DNA of 27,137 nt from CAYJBH01 sp964369445 (GTDB lineage: Bacteria; Bacillota; Clostridia; Oscillospirales; Ruminococcaceae): the NCBI GenBank assembly GCA_964369445.1, contig CAYJFU010000028.1, forward strand, positions 1 through 27,137, given 5' to 3'. The notes beneath the pieces were generated by a model. That model saw nothing but the letters and a program-made list of their open reading frames with translations, was not told the origin of the DNA and did not search any database. The position numbers were made by a program, and so were the translations under genes. Positions 16,650 through 24,481 of the stretch are shown one piece after another (within the stretch, counting starts at the first letter, position 1; each line of letters begins with the position of its first letter).

Positions 16650-17082
16650 CGCGGTGGTAAAGTTGCTAACAACCGAGGATACCACACGCATCGCCGAGGT
16701 GTTTTACCACACGCACGAGATGTGGAGTGAAACGCAGGTGAGGGGCGAGCTTTGCAATCCGTGTTCCTTGTTAATGGGGGCAGAGCAGGGTGGCGAGCTT
16801 GTGGCGGTGGTGGCGGCAAACTTTGTGCTTGACGAGGGCAACATCAACAACCTTGTCACGTTGCCGCGGCATCGAAAAAGGGGATGTGCGCGAGTGTTGC
16901 TGTTGCACCTTTTTGCAGAACTAAAAGAGCGCGGTGTGCAAAAGCTCTTTTTGGAGGTTCGGCGCAGTAATGAGGCGGCGATAAACCTTTACACTGGATT
17001 GGGCTTTGATAGGGTAGGGGAGCGCAAAGGTTTTTACTCGGGTCCGGTTGAGGATGCGGTGCTCTATATGAAAAAATTATAA
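16621..17082 (+). CDS. rimI: RimI-like protein N-alanine acetyltransferase (GNAT)
   Basis: 153-residue GNAT acetyltransferase. The acetyl-CoA loop is seen in the LPRHRKRGCARVLL segment (R-x-x-G-x-A form), preceded by the INNLVTLP strand. The C-terminal half FLEVRRSNEAAINLYTGLGF is characteristic of RimI. In E. coli RimI acetylates the N-terminal alanine of ribosomal protein S18; its placement next to tsaD is a common bacterial arrangement and supports the name. GTG start with a strong GGAGGTG four bases upstream, inside the polA coding end, so the two are translationally linked. The N-terminal dozen residues (EKTGTAPTDAVVK) extend a little beyond the core domain. Confidence 0.88.
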   Translation: MEKTGTAPTDAVVKLLTTEDTTRIAEVFYHTHEMWSETQVRGELCNPCSLLMGAEQGGELVAVVAANFVLDEGNINNLVTLPRHRKRGCARVLLLHLFAELKERGVQKLFLEVRRSNEAAINLYTGLGFDRVGERKGFYSGPVEDAVLYMKKL

Positions 17083-17238
17083 ATGTAATAATTTTGCGGC
17101 AAACACTGCTTTTTCAATATCAAGCTTTGTTTGATTTCAGCGAACAAAGTGCGCATAAAATCCAATAGAGTGCTGTGCGTTAGTGTTTTTATCAATTTGC
17201 AATGCTATTTTTAAGTTAAAGAGTAAAAAAGGAAAACC

Positions 17239-18234
17239 ATGATAATTTTAGGCATAGAATCCAGTTGTGACGAGACGGCCGCCGCAGTTGTGCAGGACGG
17301 CAAAGAGGTGCTGTCCGGAGTTGTGGCGTCACAGGCACAGGAGCACGCGCAGTACGGCGGTGTCGTGCCGGAACTTGCGTCACGCCGCCATGCCGAGAGC
17401 ATATCGCTCGTTGTAAAACAGGCGCTCGACAAGGCAGGGGTGCAGCGACCGGACGCGGTGGCGGTTACATATGCTCCGGGACTTATCGGCGCACTGCTTG
17501 TTGGGGTGAATTTTGCAAAAGCCTATGCTTACGCGCTGGGTGTGCCGCTTATTCCGGTGCACCATCTCAGGGGGCACATAGCGGCGCTTTACCTATGCCA
17601 CCCCGAACTGAAACCGCCGTTTGTCTGCCTTGTTGCCTCGGGTGGGCACAGTCACTTTGTCCATGTCAAAGACTACACGTCGTTTGAGGTGCTCGGTCGG
17701 ACGGTGGACGATGCGGCAGGGGAGGCGTTTGACAAGGTCGCGCGCGTGCTCGGTCTGGGTTATCCCGGCGGGCCTGCCGTCAGCCGCGCGGCACAAAACG
17801 GTGATGCCACGCGCTACACACTGCCAACCCCCAAAACCCCCGGTGCGTTTGATGTCAGCTTTTCCGGACTTAAAACCGCCGTTATGAATACAAAAAACAA
17901 CCTTAAAATGAAAGGCGAAACGGTGGATGTTAACGACATGGCCGCCAGCTTTCAGCAAAAAACCGTCGATATTCTTGCCGGCAGACTTTTGGAGGTGGCG
18001 CGACATGTTGGATGTAACACCGTTGCCACAGCGGGCGGTGTCGCCGCTAACACATTACTTAAAAATCAAATCCGACTTTTATGTGAACAATCAAGTTGCG
18101 ATTATTATCATCCGACGCCATACATGTGCACCGACAACGCTGAAATGATCGCTGCCGCCGGGTATTTTGAGTTTAAAAATGGAAAATTTGCGAATTTGAA
18201 CCTAAATGCCGTGGCAAATTGTGAAATTAGTTAA
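17239..18234 (+). CDS. tsaD: tRNA N6-adenosine threonylcarbamoyltransferase
   Basis: Catalytic subunit of the TsaB-TsaD-TsaE complex that transfers threonylcarbamoyl to A37 of ANN-decoding tRNAs. The ASKHA-fold start IILGIESSCDETAAAVV, the phosphate-loop ASRRHAES, and the metal-binding HxxxH (H109-H113 in HHLRGH) are all present, as are LVASGGHSHF, the DDAAGEAFDK segment and the final CTDNAEMIAAAG. The 331-residue length is normal. AAGGAAA precedes the ATG. It is separated from rimI by 156 bases of AT-rich sequence holding a weak CTTTGTT...AACAAAG hairpin, so it may be read from the polA transcript or have its own start. Confidence 0.96.
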   Translation: MIILGIESSCDETAAAVVQDGKEVLSGVVASQAQEHAQYGGVVPELASRRHAESISLVVKQALDKAGVQRPDAVAVTYAPGLIGALLVGVNFAKAYAYALGVPLIPVHHLRGHIAALYLCHPELKPPFVCLVASGGHSHFVHVKDYTSFEVLGRTVDDAAGEAFDKVARVLGLGYPGGPAVSRAAQNGDATRYTLPTPKTPGAFDVSFSGLKTAVMNTKNNLKMKGETVDVNDMAASFQQKTVDILAGRLLEVARHVGCNTVATAGGVAANTLLKNQIRLLCEQSSCDYYHPTPYMCTDNAEMIAAAGYFEFKNGKFANLNLNAVANCEIS

Positions 18235-18253
18235 AAAATAATCAATAAGAGTC

Positions 18254-18282
18254 TTGAAAAATAAAATAAAGCATGTTAAAAT
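18254..18282 (+). promoter_or_regulatory. pckA promoter
   Basis: TTGAAA, a 17-base spacer and TAAAAT on the plus strand, 37 bases upstream of the pckA ATG. The leader is short. Strong expression is expected from the codon bias of pckA. Confidence 0.6.
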
Positions 18283-18318
18283 AATATATAGAAGAATTTT
18301 GACGGAGGCATAAAAAAT

Positions 18319-20088
18319 ATGTTCACAAACAAGCATGTACTTGACTGGTTAGAAGAGATGAAAGCTCTCGTTAAACCGGATGATGTTGTATTCATCGACG
18401 GTAGCGAGGAGCAACTTGTTGACCTGCGTAAGCAGAGCCTCGAGACCGGCGAATTAAAGCCGCTCAACCAAGAAAAATTACCCGGATGCTATATTCATCG
18501 CACCGCTATAAACGACGTTGCCCGTGTTGAGCACCGCACATTTATCTGCTCCAAAACAAAAGAAGATGCCGGCGCGACAAACAACTGGATGGCTCCCGCT
18601 GAGGCTTATGCTATGCTCAGCAAGCTGTTCGACGGCGCTTACAAGGGTCGTACAATGTACGTTATCCCTTACTGCATGGGTCCCATCGGCTCCCCCTACT
18701 CCAAGGTGGGCGTTGAGGTTACCGACAGCATCTATGTTGTTCTTAACATGGACATCATGTGCCGCATCGGCCAGCCGGCTGTAGATCAGCTCGGCGACTC
18801 CAACGACTTCGTACGCGGCCTGCACGGCAAAGCCGACATCGACGAAGAAAACCGTTATATCTGCCACTTCCCCGAAGACAACGCTATCTGGAGCATCAAC
18901 AGCGGCTACGGCGGCAACGTTCTGCTCGGCAAAAAGTGCTTTGCTCTTCGTATCGCTTCCTACCAAGCATACCGTGAGGGCTGGATGGCTGAGCATATGC
19001 TTATCCTCGGTCTCAAAAAGCCGGACGGCACAATTGATTATATCACAGGTGCATTCCCATCTGCTTGCGGTAAGACAAACCTTGCTATGCTTATTCCGCC
19101 CCAGTCCTATCTTGACCAGGGCTACGAAGTGTTCTGCGTAGGTGATGACATCGCTTGGATGCACATCGGTGATGATGGCCGTCTGTACGCTATCAGCCCC
19201 GAGGCAGGTTTCTTCGGTGTTGCCCCGGGCACAAACATGAAGTCCAACCCCAACGCACTTATCTCCACACAAAAGAACACCATCTTCACAAACGTTGTTC
19301 ATAACCTCGATGAGAACACCGTTTGGTGGGAAGGTCTTGACAAGAACCCGCCGAAAAACGCCCTTAACTGGAAAGGCGAGAAGTGGGATAGCGAGAGTGG
19401 CGATAAGGGTGCACATCCCAACAGCCGCTTCACAGCTCCGGCAATCAACTGCCCTTGCATATCCACCGAGTTTGAAAACCCGAAGGGTGTTCCGGTTACC
19501 GCTATCGTATTCGGCGGTCGTCGTGCAAAGACAGCTCCGCTGGTATACCAAAGCTCCAACTGGCAGCACGGTGTGTTCGTAGGCTCTATCATGGCCTCCG
19601 AGACAACATTTGCAGCCGCCGGTCAGCAGGGTGTTATCCGTCGTGATCCGATGGCTATGCTTCCGTTCTGCGGTTACAACGTAGGCGACTACTTCGGCCA
19701 TTGGCTGGAGATGGGCAAAAAGCTCGGCGACAAAGCACCGAAAATCTTCAACGTTAACTGGTTCCGCATCGACGACGACGGCAAGTTCATCTGGCCTGGA
19801 TTCGGCGACAACATGCGCGTTCTCAACTGGATCGTTGACCGTTGCAACGGCAAAGCCGATGCAGTTGATAGCCCGATAGGCTACCTGCCAAACGCAGAGG
19901 ACATCGACATTGCAGGTCTTGACGACATTAACCTTGAAATCCTTAAGGATCTTCTTGGTGTTGATAAAGAGCTGTGGTTGGAAGATGCCGCCGCTTGCCG
20001 TGAGTTCTATGAGAAAATCGGCGAGCGTATGCCTAAAGAGCTTTATGAAGAGCTTGACAATCAGGTTGCACGTCTTAACAAAGCATAA
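18319..20088 (+). CDS. pckA: Phosphoenolpyruvate carboxykinase (GTP)
   Basis: Interconverts oxaloacetate + GTP and PEP + CO2 + GDP. The GTP-type family is identified by the P-loop FPSACGKTN (246-254) with its reactive cysteine C250, by PYCMGPIGSPYSKVGVEVTDS, and by the RIASYQAYREGWMAEHMLILG region; the 589-residue length is typical of the GTP form. In fermentative Clostridia it often runs towards oxaloacetate, conserving GTP. GGAGG lies ten bases before the ATG. Codon use differs from the neighbours: AUC, UUC, AAC and GCU dominate and AUA, common in other genes here, is rare. That points to translational selection in a very highly expressed enzyme rather than to transfer. It has its own promoter and an intrinsic terminator. 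Confidence 0.97.
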   Translation: MFTNKHVLDWLEEMKALVKPDDVVFIDGSEEQLVDLRKQSLETGELKPLNQEKLPGCYIHRTAINDVARVEHRTFICSKTKEDAGATNNWMAPAEAYAMLSKLFDGAYKGRTMYVIPYCMGPIGSPYSKVGVEVTDSIYVVLNMDIMCRIGQPAVDQLGDSNDFVRGLHGKADIDEENRYICHFPEDNAIWSINSGYGGNVLLGKKCFALRIASYQAYREGWMAEHMLILGLKKPDGTIDYITGAFPSACGKTNLAMLIPPQSYLDQGYEVFCVGDDIAWMHIGDDGRLYAISPEAGFFGVAPGTNMKSNPNALISTQKNTIFTNVVHNLDENTVWWEGLDKNPPKNALNWKGEKWDSESGDKGAHPNSRFTAPAINCPCISTEFENPKGVPVTAIVFGGRRAKTAPLVYQSSNWQHGVFVGSIMASETTFAAAGQQGVIRRDPMAMLPFCGYNVGDYFGHWLEMGKKLGDKAPKIFNVNWFRIDDDGKFIWPGFGDNMRVLNWIVDRCNGKADAVDSPIGYLPNAEDIDIAGLDDINLEILKDLLGVDKELWLEDAAACREFYEKIGERMPKELYEELDNQVARLNKA

Positions 20089-20174
20089 TTTAAGCTTTGA
20101 ATAAAAAAAGATAATCCCATCGTGTTTGGTGTTTGTTCACATGAGAAACTGTGACAACGCTAAACGGTGGGACG

Positions 20175-20219
20175 AGCAGATAGTTTGACAGCATAGCTGT
20201 TAAACTATCTGCTTTTTTT
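20175..20219 (+). terminator. pckA intrinsic terminator
   Basis: A 12-bp perfect stem AGCAGATAGTTT / AAACTATCTGCT, extended inward by ACA/TGT, followed by a seven-T run. It lies about 87 bases after the pckA stop. A weaker hairpin (TCACA/TGTGA) precedes it. Confidence 0.9.
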
Positions 20220-20529
20220 GTTTATTTTATCCATATACATTTTTTTCGATGTTTCGGTGTTAATACTATCCTTTGCTTTTGTACGGCTGGCGTTCCCGTA
20301 CTTGATTTAGCAGAAGGGGTCTCTTTTAACTGAAGACTTTTTATTCCCACCAGTAAAGCTGTGGGGTTGTGCTAACCATTGAGGTTTGTTAAAAAAAAAT
20401 AATTTTGCCTACAATGTTACTAAAATACGGTGTTCGTATAACTGCAATAGAAAGTGTCATTTTATTCATCATTTTTATTTTGCTTTTAAATAGGGCTCTA
20501 ATTTGCTTGAGTAAATATGATGTGGCATA
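20220..20529. other. Intergenic region with several small hairpins, no gene
   Basis: No reading frame of interest. Three hairpins cluster within about 80 bases: GTACGG...CCGTAC (20281-20301), GTCT...AGAC (about 20319-20337), and CCCA-C-CAG...CTG-T-GGG (about 20345-20367). A structured RNA is possible but unsupported by any known family. Confidence 0.4.
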
Positions 20530-20563
20530 ATAAAATTCCCCTCGTTGGTGAGGGGAGTTTTAT
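20530..20563. terminator. Bidirectional-type terminator hairpin
   Basis: A 14-base stem ATAAAATTCCCCTC against GAGGGGAGTTTTAT with one G.T-type mismatch and loop GTTGGT. It lies at the convergence of the pckA region and the minus-strand remnant/TIM-barrel operon and probably ends the latter. The loop resembles a decayed version of the GCCGTCGGCG centre. Confidence 0.65.
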
Positions 20564-20617
20564 ACTAATATTTTGGATAGTTTGATGAGTGCTTTTTTGT
20601 AATTAGTATCAAAAACT

Positions 20618-20914
20618 TCATTTGACCTTTCCAACCGCAAGCATCGCCCCAAAACCCATCATCACAACAGCCGTCAAAACAAGCAAAAACGTTACAATTG
20701 TACTATCAGTTGTGTTGGCACCTGTTAACGGTGCAACGGCAGGGTTGCTCGTGGTGGTTGGTGTCTGGTTTAAATCATAGACTACAAACGGCGACAATCC
20801 ATCAGAGGTGAAACATTTCGTTTGCCTTTTGTAAAAAAATTCATATAAAATGTTAAAACTCTTCTGCAGCGCCTTATAAAATGCCCTAACACTTCGATTA
20901 TAGCACTGATTCAA
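20618..20914 (-). pseudogene. C-terminal remnant of a cell-surface protein
   Basis: 98 residues at most. The last 60 look like the tail of a large extracellular protein: TSDGLSPFVVYD resembles the HFSPFxx ending of clostridial surface proteins, followed by a Thr/Pro spacer, PLTGANTTDS (a sorting-motif-like stretch), a hydrophobic segment IVTFLLVLTAVVMMGFGAML and a short basic end GKVK. The upstream residues contain no signal peptide or recognisable domain, and the neighbouring gene ends only 39 bases away, so the body of the protein is missing. No good ribosome site is visible. Best read as a deletion remnant. A genuine small membrane protein is the alternative. Confidence 0.55.
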
Positions 20915-20953
20915 AGATAAAACAACACATTTTTATCACGAAATCACAAAGCC

Positions 20954-21925
20954 CTACGCCCACCACATCTCGCCGACAGGCTCACTCACTAGCACGTCAT
21001 TTATAAAGTCCATCGCCTTTGTAAGGCCTTCATTGATGCTCATCAAACCGTCCTCGTGCTCTATTGACAGCGCGCCGTCGTAGCCGACCATGCGCAGTGC
21101 GGAAACTATGTCTTTCCACGCAGCGTAATCGGTGCCGTAACCGCAGGAGCGGAACACCCACGAGCGCTCCAGTGCATTGCTGTAGTGTTTTGTATCCAAA
21201 ACACCGTTGACAGCGGTGTTGTACTTGTCGATTTTGGTGTCCTTTGCGTGGAAGTGGTATATAGCACCGGCTTTTCCGAGAACCTTTATAGCGGCAACGG
21301 GATCCATTCCCTGCCAAATAAGGTGCGAGGGGTCAAAGTTAACGCCGATAACATCGCCAGCCGCCTCGCGCAGACGCAGTGCCGTTTCGGGGTTGTAAAC
21401 GCAAAAACCGGGGTGCATCTCGATTGCTATTTTTGTCACGCCATGCGCCTTGCAAAACTTGACCTTTTCTTTCCAGTAAGGTATCAGCACCTCATCCCAC
21501 TGGTATTTAAGGATATTGCTAAACTCTGTCGGCCAAGGGCAGGTTACCCAGTTGGGGTTTTTGCTACCCTCGCTATCACCGGGACAGCCGCTGAACATGT
21601 TTATCGTGTCAACGCCCACCTTTTCCGCAAGCAGAATGGCTTTTGTAAACTGCTCGTCGTGGTCTTTTGCGATAGCTTGGTCGGGGTGCACGGGGTTGCT
21701 GTGGCAGCTGAAAGCGCTTATCGTTATGTCATACTTGGCAATAGTGTCCATAAACTCTTTAAATTTTGCCTCATCGTTTAACAGTATGTCTGGGTCGGCG
21801 TGTGCCTTTCCGGGATATCCACCACAGCCTATTTCCACGGCAGTAGCACCCTTTTTCGTAATATAATCCAGTGCCTCATCAAGCGGCATTTCAGACAGCA
21901 GTGTTGAAAAAACTCCCAGTTTCAT
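20954..21925 (-). CDS. Sugar phosphate isomerase/epimerase-like TIM-barrel protein
   Basis: 323-residue protein of the xylose-isomerase-like AP2Ec barrel family; metal-dependent isomerases, epimerases and dehydratases of sugars and inositols belong here. Seen in sequence: the N-terminal strand MKLGVFSTLL, VEIGCGGYPG, the metal-ligand regions AIEMHPGF, NFDPSHLIWQG and IYHFHAKDTKID, and the final SIEHED. These acidic and His residues are those expected to hold the divalent metal. The start at 21925 is preferred over 21931 and over a 34-residue upstream extension because AAAGGAG lies nine bases before it; the extension is encoded largely by the intergenic hairpins. Second gene of an operon with the oxidoreductase; the pair suggests oxidation and isomerisation of a sugar or polyol. 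Substrate unknown. Confidence 0.87.
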   Translation of the reverse strand: MKLGVFSTLLSEMPLDEALDYITKKGATAVEIGCGGYPGKAHADPDILLNDEAKFKEFMDTIAKYDITISAFSCHSNPVHPDQAIAKDHDEQFTKAILLAEKVGVDTINMFSGCPGDSEGSKNPNWVTCPWPTEFSNILKYQWDEVLIPYWKEKVKFCKAHGVTKIAIEMHPGFCVYNPETALRLREAAGDVIGVNFDPSHLIWQGMDPVAAIKVLGKAGAIYHFHAKDTKIDKYNTAVNGVLDTKHYSNALERSWVFRSCGYGTDYAAWKDIVSALRMVGYDGALSIEHEDGLMSINEGLTKAMDFINDVLVSEPVGEMWWA

Positions 21926-21965
21926 GGTCATATTCTCCTTTGTTAAATCATACAAATTAATACTC

Positions 21966-22029
21966 TTTTTGGGGTTGTCACGCTCGTTTTGGATTGCAAC
22001 CCCAAAAACGTCGGAGTTGCAATCCAAAA
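21966..22029 (-). promoter_or_regulatory. Two mutually exclusive hairpins between the operon genes
   Basis: Stem 1 is 14 bp and perfect: 21987-22000 with 22016-22029 (TTTTGGATTGCAAC and its complement). Stem 2 is 12 bp and perfect: 21966-21977 with 21997-22008 (TTTTTGGGGTTG and its complement). The two share bases 21997-22000 and interlock, so both cannot form fully. They lie between the oxidoreductase stop and the ribosome site of the TIM-barrel gene. They may act as a processing signal, translational switch or attenuator. Confidence 0.6.
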
Positions 22030-22040
22030 TATAAACTTAA

Positions 22041-23138
22041 TCAGTCATTAAGGTAAACCGGTGCACCGGTCGCTGCGGCCTTGTAAATCGCCTCTAAAAT
22101 GCGTGTTACAACGGCAGCTTGCTCCGGCTTTACAACCAGCAGTGACTTGTCGTCTGCCTTAACGGCGTCGTAAAAGTTTTGGTTTTCAAGCTCGGCCGGC
22201 AGAACTTCATTGCCCTCAAAAAACGCTACACCGGCAGGGTCAAGTTGCGGTGTCTCGACGGTAAGTTTGCCGTGCTTTGCGGCGTTAAAGCGTAACGAGC
22301 GCCCCTCGTTTGACATATCTATGCCACCGAGTGTGCCGCATAGCGTTGTCATCGCCTCGCCCACGTCAAGGGTGTTGAGCGCCCAGCTGGATTCCAGCAC
22401 TATTGTTGCGCCGTCCTCCATCGTTATGTAGCCAAAAGCGCTGTCCTCAACTGTGAACTGGTCAATATCCCAATCGCCCCACGCATTGCCGGTGTCGCGC
22501 TGATTTCCGAGTTTTTTGTATACCGAGCCGACAACCATTTTTGGTTTGTAGTTGTCCATCTCCCAAAGTGTGAGGTCGAGTGCGTGTGTGCCGATGTCGA
22601 TGAGTGGGCCGCCGCCCTGCTCCTCCTCATTTAAAAACACACCCCACGTTGGCACGGCGCGTCTGCGGATAGCATGCGCTTTTGCATAATAAATTTCACC
22701 CAGTTCGCCGTTTTTTACCATTGACTTTGCATACTGAGGCGCAAGATTAAAGCGGTTTTGATAGGCAATTGTCAATATCTTTCCTGTCTGCTGGGACACC
22801 TCAACCATCTGCTTTGCCTCGGCATAGGTTTTTGCCATCGGTTTTTCACACAGTACATGTTTGCCGGCATTCATGGCGTCAACTGATATAACACAGTGCG
22901 ACTTGTTTGGGGTGCACACGTGTACGGTGGCGATACTCTCATCCTTTAAAAGCTCTTTATAATCGGTGTACACCTTTGCATCCGCGCCACCGAATTTTTG
23001 AGCTGTCTCACGTGCACTTTGCTCGATGATATCGCAAAATGCAATGACTTGCACGTCTGCATTTTTCATCAGTGCCGGCAGATGTTTAGCGTTTGCGATA
23101 CCTCCGCAACCTATAATACCTACTTTGATTTTTGACAT
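22041..23138 (-). CDS. Gfo/Idh/MocA-family NAD(P)-dependent oxidoreductase
   Basis: 365-residue dehydrogenase with an N-terminal Rossmann fold (KVGIIGCGGIANAKHLP, glycine motif at residues 10-13) and the C-terminal alpha/beta domain of the family. The diagnostic EKP motif is HVLCEKPMAKT (E98-K99-P100), and the segment GGGPLIDIGTHALDLTLW carries the catalytic-region aspartate and histidine. Family members oxidise or reduce sugars, inositols and their derivatives; the substrate is not evident. ATG at 23138 was chosen because AAAGGAG lies five bases before it; an in-frame GTG 15 bases upstream would overlap that site. First gene of the operon, behind a strong promoter with a 12-bp palindrome downstream of it. 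Confidence 0.92.
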   Translation of the reverse strand: MSKIKVGIIGCGGIANAKHLPALMKNADVQVIAFCDIIEQSARETAQKFGGADAKVYTDYKELLKDESIATVHVCTPNKSHCVISVDAMNAGKHVLCEKPMAKTYAEAKQMVEVSQQTGKILTIAYQNRFNLAPQYAKSMVKNGELGEIYYAKAHAIRRRAVPTWGVFLNEEEQGGGPLIDIGTHALDLTLWEMDNYKPKMVVGSVYKKLGNQRDTGNAWGDWDIDQFTVEDSAFGYITMEDGATIVLESSWALNTLDVGEAMTTLCGTLGGIDMSNEGRSLRFNAAKHGKLTVETPQLDPAGVAFFEGNEVLPAELENQNFYDAVKADDKSLLVVKPEQAAVVTRILEAIYKAAATGAPVYLND

Positions 23139-23219
23139 TGACACTCCTTTCACGACCTGCTTTTGTATTTAAATTAATTACTGCTTTACATAAATGTCAT
23201 TTCAAGCTAAACAACGATA

Positions 23220-23231
23220 ATGTAATTACAT
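23220..23231. promoter_or_regulatory. Palindrome ATGTAATTACAT, probable operator
   Basis: A perfect 12-bp inverted repeat just downstream of the expected transcription start of the oxidoreductase operon, a position where a repressor would block elongation or initiation. The TGTA-N2-TACA core resembles GntR-family operators; no regulator gene is in the window. Confidence 0.5.
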
Positions 23232-23237
23232 AGTTAC

Positions 23238-23266
23238 TTTATAGCACAAAACAGTATTGGTGTCAA
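23238..23266 (-). promoter_or_regulatory. Promoter of the oxidoreductase/TIM-barrel operon
   Basis: On the minus strand: TTGACA, a 17-base spacer and TATAAA, preceded by TGTGC as in the polA promoter. It lies about 100 bases upstream of the first gene. Confidence 0.75.
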
Positions 23267-23343
23267 CGCAAAATTAACATGTTCCACCACCAATGTGAAA
23301 TAATTTAACAAACGCTGCAAATCCATTGACGTGTCATGGGATT

Positions 23344-24192
23344 TTAAATCATGTAAACAGGCTCTTTACCCTCTAAATACATCACTACACCGCCTACCGT
23401 ATCGATGTCATCATAGCACTCAAATATTAGCGTAACACCGTCAACGCTGACCGTGTAGGTGTGCTTATCATAGGTTGTGTACCCACCTAGATCCTCGCCG
23501 GGAACAAGCACTGCCGCGACATCGGTGCCAAGATACTGTTGCAGGGCTGCCATGCTCCGGGTAGAGCCAAGCTCCTCCGGTGCATTCAAAAAAATGTCAA
23601 CAAACATGCTGTGCGATGCGTGGTAGACGTAATCGACAGGATAGCTGTCAGGGAAAGGGTTGTAGTCCGGCAATCCGCGCTCGTTGTGCGAGGTGACGTT
23701 GCCCCAAATTTCACCAACGTTACCCTCTGTGTCCACAAATTGAAAGTAGGTTAACACCGTATCGGGCAAGGAGTAGTACATTCGTGGTATGCCGCCCATG
23801 AATATCTCCGCTTCGGCATCGTACTCATCAACCTCAAAGTACTTTTTTACCACGCTGTTGCCGTCTTGCAATGTTTCCTTTATCCTTGTGTTGACGATAA
23901 TAGGGGCAGGCTCCGGCTCAGGCGTAGGTTCCTCTTCGACCTCAGGCATCGGCTCTTCGGTTTCCGTTTGTTGTTCTTCTTCGCGCCCCGGCATCTCTAT
24001 CTGCTCCGTGACATCGCTTGTGGTGCCGCGCTCCTGCTGTTCCTCGCCGGAACTGTCCTCTAGTGCGGCATCGTTCACCGCCACAACAAACTCCGCTATG
24101 CTTACGACGGCATCCATGCACCCTGTAAATAGTAGCAGTGACGATAATAACAGCACCACTACAGCGGCGGTTAACCTTTTATTTTTTTTCAT
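23344..24192 (-). CDS. Predicted lipoprotein of unknown function
   Basis: 282 residues. The basic N-terminus MKKNKR, a hydrophobic stretch and LLFTGC form a lipoprotein signal with the lipidated cysteine at position 25, so the mature protein should be anchored outside the membrane. A strongly acidic, Pro/Glu/Gln-rich linker (about 46-98, ending PTPEPEPAP) acts as a spacer. The C-terminal 180 residues look folded and rich in aromatic and acidic residues, but I recognise no family. GAGG lies seven bases before the ATG. It is the last gene of a minus-strand run with two FHA proteins and a PP2C phosphatase, but a large palindrome separates it from them, so membership in the module is uncertain. 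Confidence 0.75.
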   Translation of the reverse strand: MKKNKRLTAAVVVLLLSSLLLFTGCMDAVVSIAEFVVAVNDAALEDSSGEEQQERGTTSDVTEQIEMPGREEEQQTETEEPMPEVEEEPTPEPEPAPIIVNTRIKETLQDGNSVVKKYFEVDEYDAEAEIFMGGIPRMYYSLPDTVLTYFQFVDTEGNVGEIWGNVTSHNERGLPDYNPFPDSYPVDYVYHASHSMFVDIFLNAPEELGSTRSMAALQQYLGTDVAAVLVPGEDLGGYTTYDKHTYTVSVDGVTLIFECYDDIDTVGGVVMYLEGKEPVYMI

Positions 24193-24401
24193 AATTGCCT
24201 CACAGTAATATCATATTAGAGTGCCGCCGGCAAAATCATCAGCGACACTTATAAATTTTTCAACAACGCTGGATAGTGTTGACACAAGTGTTCAGTTGGT
24301 CTATTTTGGCTATTATTCTGTCCTGCCTGACAAAAAAATAGCTCAATAGCTGCTCATTTCAACTCGCATTTACACTATCAGGCTGTCTAATACTTTATGT
24401 T

Positions 24402-24446
24402 TTGTATACTGCTCCCCCCACCGAAGGCGGGGGGAGCAGTATACAA
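24402..24446. repeat. Perfect 18-bp palindrome with CCGAAGG centre
   Basis: The arm from TTGTATACTGCTCCCCCC is exactly complementary to 24429-24446 around ACCGAAGGC. It lies 35 bases after the membrane/FHA gene stop and is probably its 3' end structure, although no U-run follows directly on the minus strand. Its flank matches that of the hairpin at 763-794. Confidence 0.65.
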
Positions 24447-24481
24447 TGAACCTAATTATTTCGATGAAACCGTATATTCAG

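Noticed and set aside
18478..19701. A 407-codon open frame antisense to pckA
   Set aside because: A shadow of the strongly codon-biased pckA gene; the product is Val/Cys/Ala-rich without domain features, and the sense strand is an unmistakable enzyme.
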